64,000 nucleotides of DNA from JAAYZQ01 sp041300865 (GTDB lineage Bacteria > Chloroflexota > Anaerolineae > JAAYZQ01). The stretch covers positions 124,001 to 188,000 of the forward strand of contig JBFYTF010000172.1 in NCBI GenBank assembly GCA_041300865.1, given 5' to 3'. Position numbers and translations under genes: made by a program. Each line of letters begins with the position of its first letter. Position 1 is the first letter of the stretch. This document shows positions 59,720-64,000 of this stretch, piece after piece. The notes under the pieces were generated by a model. That model was not told the origin of the DNA and ran no database searches. It saw only the letters and a list, made by a program, of their open reading frames with translations.

Positions 59720-60514
59720 TCAGCCCCGGATCAGCCTCGTGAAGCGCCCGAAGACGCCCGCTGATTCCTTGAGGGCCATGAAGGGGATGTCTTGTCCCAA
59801 CAATCGCCCGGCAATGTTCCGGTAGGCTTGCCCGGCGCCCGTCTTCCCGTCCAGGGCGATAGGGACACCCCGGTTGGTGGACACGAGAATCTCCTTGTCC
59901 TCAGGCACGATCCCCAGGAGGTCGATGGCCAGCAGCTCGAGCACGTCCTGGGTGCTCAGCATCTGTCCGCGGCGCACCATCTCGGCGTTTACGCGATTGA
60001 TGATGAGCAGGGCCGGCCCCTTTTCGTCGGCCTCCACCAGCCCGACGATGCGGTCGGCGTCGCGCACGGCGGACACCTCGGGCGTGGTGACGATGAGCAC
60101 CCGGTCGGCCGGGGCCACGGCATTGCGATAGCCTCGCTCAATGCCGGCCGGCGAATCCACCAGGATAAAGTCAAACTCGGGACGCAGCTGGTCGCACAGC
60201 TCAACCATCTGCTTCGGGGACACGGCCGACTTGTCGCGCGTTTGGGCTGCCGGCAGGAGATACAGCTCTGATAGCCGCTTGTCGCGGATCAGTGCTTGCC
60301 GCGGCCGGCAGTGTCCCTCCACCACGTCGACCAGGTCGTAGACGATGCGGTTTTCGAGCCCCATGACGACGTCCAGGTTGCGCAAGCCGATGTCGGCGTC
60401 GATCGTCAATACACGCTGGCTCAACATGGCCAGGGCAGCACCCAGGTTGGCCGCGGTCGTGGTTTTCCCGACTCCACCCTTGCCCGAGGTAATGGTGATA
60501 ACCGTTGCAGTCAT
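59720..60514 (-). CDS. minD: Septum-site-determining ATPase MinD
   Basis: 264 aa. Deviant Walker A SGKGGVGKTTT near residue 10, VLTIDADIGLRNLD, Walker B FILVDSP, and a C-terminal amphipathic helix GVFGRFTRLI that binds the membrane. ATP-bound MinD recruits MinC and is released by MinE. ATG overlaps the minC stop (ATGA). About 75 bp separate it from minE. Confidence 0.96.
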   Translation of the reverse strand: MTATVITITSGKGGVGKTTTAANLGAALAMLSQRVLTIDADIGLRNLDVVMGLENRIVYDLVDVVEGHCRPRQALIRDKRLSELYLLPAAQTRDKSAVSPKQMVELCDQLRPEFDFILVDSPAGIERGYRNAVAPADRVLIVTTPEVSAVRDADRIVGLVEADEKGPALLIINRVNAEMVRRGQMLSTQDVLELLAIDLLGIVPEDKEILVSTNRGVPIALDGKTGAGQAYRNIAGRLLGQDIPFMALKESAGVFGRFTRLIRG

Positions 60515-61203
60515 GTCTCGCTCCTATGAACCTTGTCCCAGCGCTCGACGACGATCCGCCCGTTCTGAATATAGGCCGTCTCTGCCGCTTTGGGTGCCCG
60601 CCCCCGCTCGGGTGACCGGGCGATGGCGGAAGCAATGCGGATCTGATTAGGGATCAGCTGCAGGGCGCAGATGACTGCAGCCTCGTCACCCGTGGCGCCG
60701 GCGTGGGCCTTGCCCCGCAGCTTGCCCCAAACGACAATGTCACCGCCGGCCGTGACCTCAGCCCCCGGGTTGACGTCGCCGATAATCACCACGTGCCCTG
60801 CGTGGTTTACCTCCTGGCCCGAGCGCAGCGTCCGGCGCAGGACCAAGGTCTCGACATCTGCCGGAGAGGCCGCTGCCGGCACCGGTGCCGACGGCGGCCG
60901 GCTGGCCTGCACAGGAGCGATGCTTTCCAGGCCCATCTCCTGGACCGCGATCGCGGTTCTTGGATGGTCGCCCCCGACCGCCCAAAGACCCATGCCCAAC
61001 GTTTGCAACAGCTCGCCGATTTCCTGCAGCTGTTCGGCAGAGAGCCGCCGGTCGCCCACGTGCAGTGCCACCCTTCCACCCAGGAAAAACGATGCCCTGG
61101 CGCGAAGCCGGGCTTCCATCACCTCCAGGACCTCGTGCAGAGGCCCATCGCCCAGGGTGATGACCAAACCCTCGCTCGTGCCCTTGATCGTGACCGTGTC
61201 CAC
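60511..61203 (-). CDS. minC: Septum-site-determining protein MinC
   Basis: 230 aa. Inhibits FtsZ polymerisation. N-terminal domain about residues 1-100; Pro/Ala-rich linker; C-terminal beta-helix with HVVIIGDVNPGAEVTAGGDIVV and WGKLRGKAHAG, the MinD-binding surface. GTG 61203 is the apparent start; the ribosome site (GGCGGA) is weak and close. Confidence 0.92.
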   Translation of the reverse strand: MDTVTIKGTSEGLVITLGDGPLHEVLEVMEARLRARASFFLGGRVALHVGDRRLSAEQLQEIGELLQTLGMGLWAVGGDHPRTAIAVQEMGLESIAPVQASRPPSAPVPAAASPADVETLVLRRTLRSGQEVNHAGHVVIIGDVNPGAEVTAGGDIVVWGKLRGKAHAGATGDEAAVICALQLIPNQIRIASAIARSPERGRAPKAAETAYIQNGRIVVERWDKVHRSET

Positions 61204-61282
61204 TCCGCCAAACAGCTCCGTGATGTTCTTTTTGGGCCGGCTGGCGACGGGCTAGCAGCCCGTTCTACAGCCCCCGCTCGGA

Positions 61283-62260
61283 CTATTCAGACGGCGGCCC
61301 GACTTCGATCGCCATGTCGCCAAAGTAGCCCATGGCGCGCTCGAGTTCGGCGTTGGCATAGAAATCCTCCTGGCCATCCCACGGGTCGTTGGCCCACACG
61401 CCCTCGTCGTTGTAGCCGGTTAGCACCACGGCATGCTGGTAAGCGACCAGGGTAACCGCCTCGCCCACAATGTCAATCCTCGTCGGGCTGCCCGGCTGGC
61501 AGTTATAGGTAATCCAGGCAACGACGGGATTCCCGCGCGCCAGGGCGGCCTTGATGCCTGCCAGTGCACCCCCGGCAATGAGCCGCGCCTCGAGCCCACG
61601 TCTCTGGAGAACCTCAAGCACCGGGCCGGCGTATACCCCATAGTCCTCCAGGCTGCCTGGAGGCCCGTCGACGTTGCCTCGAAAGCCTAGATGCGGGTTT
61701 GGATCGCGCGGCAGCGCGGCAAGGACCTCTTCTTCGGCCACGGGCACGCCGTGGTACTGGGCGGCCATGGAGGCGGCCGAAGACTCACAGCTCAGGTTGT
61801 GGCTTTGCCGCTGCCGGGGGACCTCTAGGCGAACCTGCCCGGGCAACACGGGCGGTGCCGTGGTGCCGTTTGCCGGCGGCTGGATCTGGGCTGCAAGGTC
61901 ATCAAGGGCGGTCTGGAAACCGTCCACGCTCGCCTGGACGCCGGCCAGCCTCGTCTCCAGGTCGGCTGTCTGATCTCCGCTGCCTGCCTCGAACTGGCGG
62001 CGCAGCGCTTCGATCTGCCTGCCGGTGTCCAGCGCCTCGAGAGCGCGCACGCGCTCTTCCAGGGCACTGGCGCTGCTCGCCAGCCGGCCGGCCTCGTTCT
62101 CCGCGACGCTCCTGGCCATCTCCAGGCTGTCCACCTGGCGTCGCAGTTCCTGCATTTGGCGAGCCTGGTAGGACGTCCAGGCTGCCAGCCCAACGGCAAG
62201 AAGCCCGGCGAGGGCCAAAATGGCGATAGCAATCCGTGTGGCAGCCGGCCGGCGGCTCAT
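61283..62260 (-). CDS. Membrane-anchored coiled-coil protein with C39-like peptidase domain
   Basis: 325 aa. N-terminal TM (residues 9-28), coiled coil (about 33-110, heptad-rich), then a papain-like C39_2 domain (about 145-320) with Cys in SHNLSCESSAASM, His in AYQHAVVLTGY and Asp in ANDPWDG, so the triad is present. It would lie outside the membrane. ATG 62260 overlaps the PBP2 stop (ATGA), so it is translated with the elongation machinery. A role in wall-protein processing or amidase-like cleavage is inference. Confidence 0.82.
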   Translation of the reverse strand: MSRRPAATRIAIAILALAGLLAVGLAAWTSYQARQMQELRRQVDSLEMARSVAENEAGRLASSASALEERVRALEALDTGRQIEALRRQFEAGSGDQTADLETRLAGVQASVDGFQTALDDLAAQIQPPANGTTAPPVLPGQVRLEVPRQRQSHNLSCESSAASMAAQYHGVPVAEEEVLAALPRDPNPHLGFRGNVDGPPGSLEDYGVYAGPVLEVLQRRGLEARLIAGGALAGIKAALARGNPVVAWITYNCQPGSPTRIDIVGEAVTLVAYQHAVVLTGYNDEGVWANDPWDGQEDFYANAELERAMGYFGDMAIEVGPPSE

Positions 62261-64000
62261 GGCACGACCTCGTCGATGTCGCGGCCGAAATAGTAGGTCA
62301 AAATCTCGCGGGCCACCGGTACGGCGGACGCCGAGCCTTCGCCACCGCCATAGATGAACACCACGATGGCAATCTCGGGCTTTTCGTAGGGAGCGAACGC
62401 CGTGAACCAGGCGTGCGTAGGCAGGTGGCCATGCTTATCGCGGTCCGGCAGGCCATCCTTGTTGCGGTCTTCGAAGTACTCGGCGGTGCCTGTCTTGCCG
62501 GCGACGGCCACTCCCGGCACGTTCATCGTCCAGGCGGTGGCCCCGGGGCCGGCAACGGCCGCGCGCATGCCCTCGCGCACCAGCGCGAGGTTCGCCGCCG
62601 AGACTGGGACGCGGCGGATGACATCTGGGGCAAAGGCCCGCACCACCTGCCCGTCGCCGTCGATTACCTGGCGGACGAGCTGGGGGCGGTACAAGGTTCC
62701 ACCGTTGGCGATAGTCGCTGCCGCGTTCAGTACCTGGAGCGGCGTGGCCAGAACAAAGCCCTGGCCGATGGCCATGTTGTAGGTATCACCCGTTACCCAC
62801 GATTCGCTGTAATTAACCCGCTTCCACTTGGCGTCAGGGATGAGCCCTGTGGCCTCTCCTGGAAGGTCGATCCCCGACCGGGCGCCAAAGCCAAAGAGCT
62901 GGGCATATTGCCCCAGGCGCTCTTCGCCTAACCCCCGGCTCTGATCCCGGTAGCCACCGCCTGCCTGGTAGAAAAAGATGTCACATGAGCGGCCCAGGGC
63001 CGAAACAACGTTCAGCGAGCCATGGTGACCATAGCTTGTGTGGATCCAGCAGTAGAATGGCTGCGCCAGGCTCGGGTCTCCAGGATAGAAGCGGTTCGGA
63101 AGCCATAGGATGCCACCGCAGTAGAAGGTGCTGTTGGCCGTCACAACTCCTTCTTCCAGGGCCCCGGGGGCGACAGCGATCTTGAAGGTCGACCCAGGCG
63201 GGAACATGCCCGAGATAGCGTGGTTGACCAGCGGGCGGCTCGCGTCCTCCTGCAGTTTTTGCAGAGCCAGGGAGGAGATGCCTCCCGAGAATTCGTTGTT
63301 GTCATAGCTCGGCAGCGAGACGAGGGCCAGGACCTCACCCGTCTGTGGGTTCAGGGCCACGACAGCGCCCTGTTTTCTCTCCAGGACGCGCAGCTGCTCC
63401 TGAAGGATCTCTTCCGTGGCCTGTTGCAGGTCGAGATCGAGGGTGAGCTGCAGGTTGTAGCCGGGTACGGCCGGCTCGGGCTCCCCGACGGTGCGGATCT
63501 CCCGGCCGTGGACGTCGACTTCGATGAGCTTCTGGCCGTCTACGCCGCGTAGGTCCCGCTCGAAGCTGTGCTCGATACCGCTGATGCCCACACTGTGCAG
63601 ATTGACGTCGTAACCCTGCGCCTGATAGCGCTCTGCATCCTCACGAGGGATGGGGCCGACGTAACCGAGGATGTGGGAGGTCAAGGGGCCATAGAGGTAC
63701 TCTCGTACCGGCTCAGACTGGACGAGGACGCCGGGCCAGTCCAGGTGTTCCTCCTCCAGGGCCAGGGCCACTTCGCGCGAGATCCCTTCTTTGAGCAGCG
63801 CCGGGCGGTAGAATGCCAGGTTGTCTTCTGCCTTCTCGACGATATCCAGGATGCCCGGCGGAGAGTCCGGGATGGGCTCGAGATCAGCCGAGACGTTGCC
63901 CAGGTAGGACGGACCCGCCGGTGCAGTCCTGAGGGGCATCTCGATCAGCTCGCTGAGGCGCAGCAGCAGCTCGGCGCGTGCGTCTTGATCCTCCGGCAGG
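62257..64000 (-). CDS. mrdA: Penicillin-binding protein 2 (5' end outside window)
   Basis: About 580 codons visible; the frame stays open to the window edge with sequence typical of the pedestal domain, so the start is missing. Class B PBP with the SxxK serine in GSTFK, the SxN equivalent SCD and the KTGT motif (VAGKTGTAEY). It cross-links peptidoglycan during elongation with RodA. It is first of the readable part of the mrdA, C39-like, minCDE, rodA operon. Confidence 0.94.
   Translation of the reverse strand, partial: LPEDQDARAELLLRLSELIEMPLRTAPAGPSYLGNVSADLEPIPDSPPGILDIVEKAEDNLAFYRPALLKEGISREVALALEEEHLDWPGVLVQSEPVREYLYGPLTSHILGYVGPIPREDAERYQAQGYDVNLHSVGISGIEHSFERDLRGVDGQKLIEVDVHGREIRTVGEPEPAVPGYNLQLTLDLDLQQATEEILQEQLRVLERKQGAVVALNPQTGEVLALVSLPSYDNNEFSGGISSLALQKLQEDASRPLVNHAISGMFPPGSTFKIAVAPGALEEGVVTANSTFYCGGILWLPNRFYPGDPSLAQPFYCWIHTSYGHHGSLNVVSALGRSCDIFFYQAGGGYRDQSRGLGEERLGQYAQLFGFGARSGIDLPGEATGLIPDAKWKRVNYSESWVTGDTYNMAIGQGFVLATPLQVLNAAATIANGGTLYRPQLVRQVIDGDGQVVRAFAPDVIRRVPVSAANLALVREGMRAAVAGPGATAWTMNVPGVAVAGKTGTAEYFEDRNKDGLPDRDKHGHLPTHAWFTAFAPYEKPEIAIVVFIYGGGEGSASAVPVAREILTYYFGRDIDEVVP

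Noticed and set aside
1..64000. CRISPR array, insertion sequence with transposase, prophage or defence system
   Set aside because: No regular repeat-spacer pattern and no transposase, integrase, nuclease or phage-like gene could be found.

Overview
This is a GC-rich bacterial chromosome fragment. Gene content points to the phylum Chloroflexota (an Anaerolineae or Caldilineae-like lineage). The pointers are secreted proteins carrying a short YLPLV-type motif, a large DUF4012 protein beside exopolysaccharide (EPS) genes, a LeuRS with a large extra segment, a streptogramin-lyase-like propeller protein, and a Ser/Thr kinase with an external propeller. The assignment is inference from family knowledge, not a search. 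Promoters of the plain -35/-10 type (TTGACA-like, 16-18 bp, TATAAT-like) are unusually easy to read, and many gene pairs overlap by ATGA, GTGA or TTGA.

Layout. 1-1323: 3' end of a membrane protein. 1399-7545: glycan-degrading block (two GH39/GH5-like secreted glycosidases and a GH78 alpha-L-rhamnosidase). 7562-8965: polyprenyl-phosphate sugar transferase. 9089-11887: leuS. 11965-12388: non-coding stretch with an imperfect repeat. 12389-13259: alpha/beta hydrolase and two tRNA-Ala genes. 13417-17678: metallo-beta-lactamase-fold hydrolase, Ser/Thr kinase with propeller, and MazG fused to a tetrapyrrole-methylase-like domain.

17734-53193: a large EPS locus, all on the + strand. It opens with a strong promoter and a NusG-paralogue antiterminator, followed by a cluster of hairpins. 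Then come two nucleotide-sugar epimerases, an FkbM methyltransferase, a flippase, several GT2/GT4 glycosyltransferases, a polymerase-like membrane protein and an asparagine-synthase-like amidotransferase. Two hexapeptide acyltransferases, a GT4-phosphoglycosyltransferase fusion, a DegT aminotransferase, a membrane-anchored epimerase and a nucleotidyltransferase-fold protein follow. A second promoter precedes the Wzz/BY-kinase chain-length regulator, an O-antigen ligase-like protein and a GT39-like enzyme. The locus ends with a surface module: GH39-like plus propeller protein, DUF4012 protein, Pro/Thr-rich stalk protein and a second GH39-like protein.

53209-56865: terminator, tRNA-Gln(CUG), glnS (with a tRNA-like element in its leader) and gltX, all read on the minus strand. 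57025-57842: an acetyltransferase and a truncated DUF362-like frame. 57868-64000: a cell-shape and division operon on the minus strand, in the order PBP2 (partial), C39-like peptidase, minC, minD, minE, rodA.

In the EPS locus, sugar nucleotides are made by the epimerases and the aminotransferase, assembled on a lipid carrier by phosphoglycosyl transferases and GTs, flipped, and polymerised under Wzz/BY-kinase control. The product is probably trimmed or displayed by the secreted glycosidase-like proteins. The NusG paralogue would keep RNA polymerase going through the long operon.
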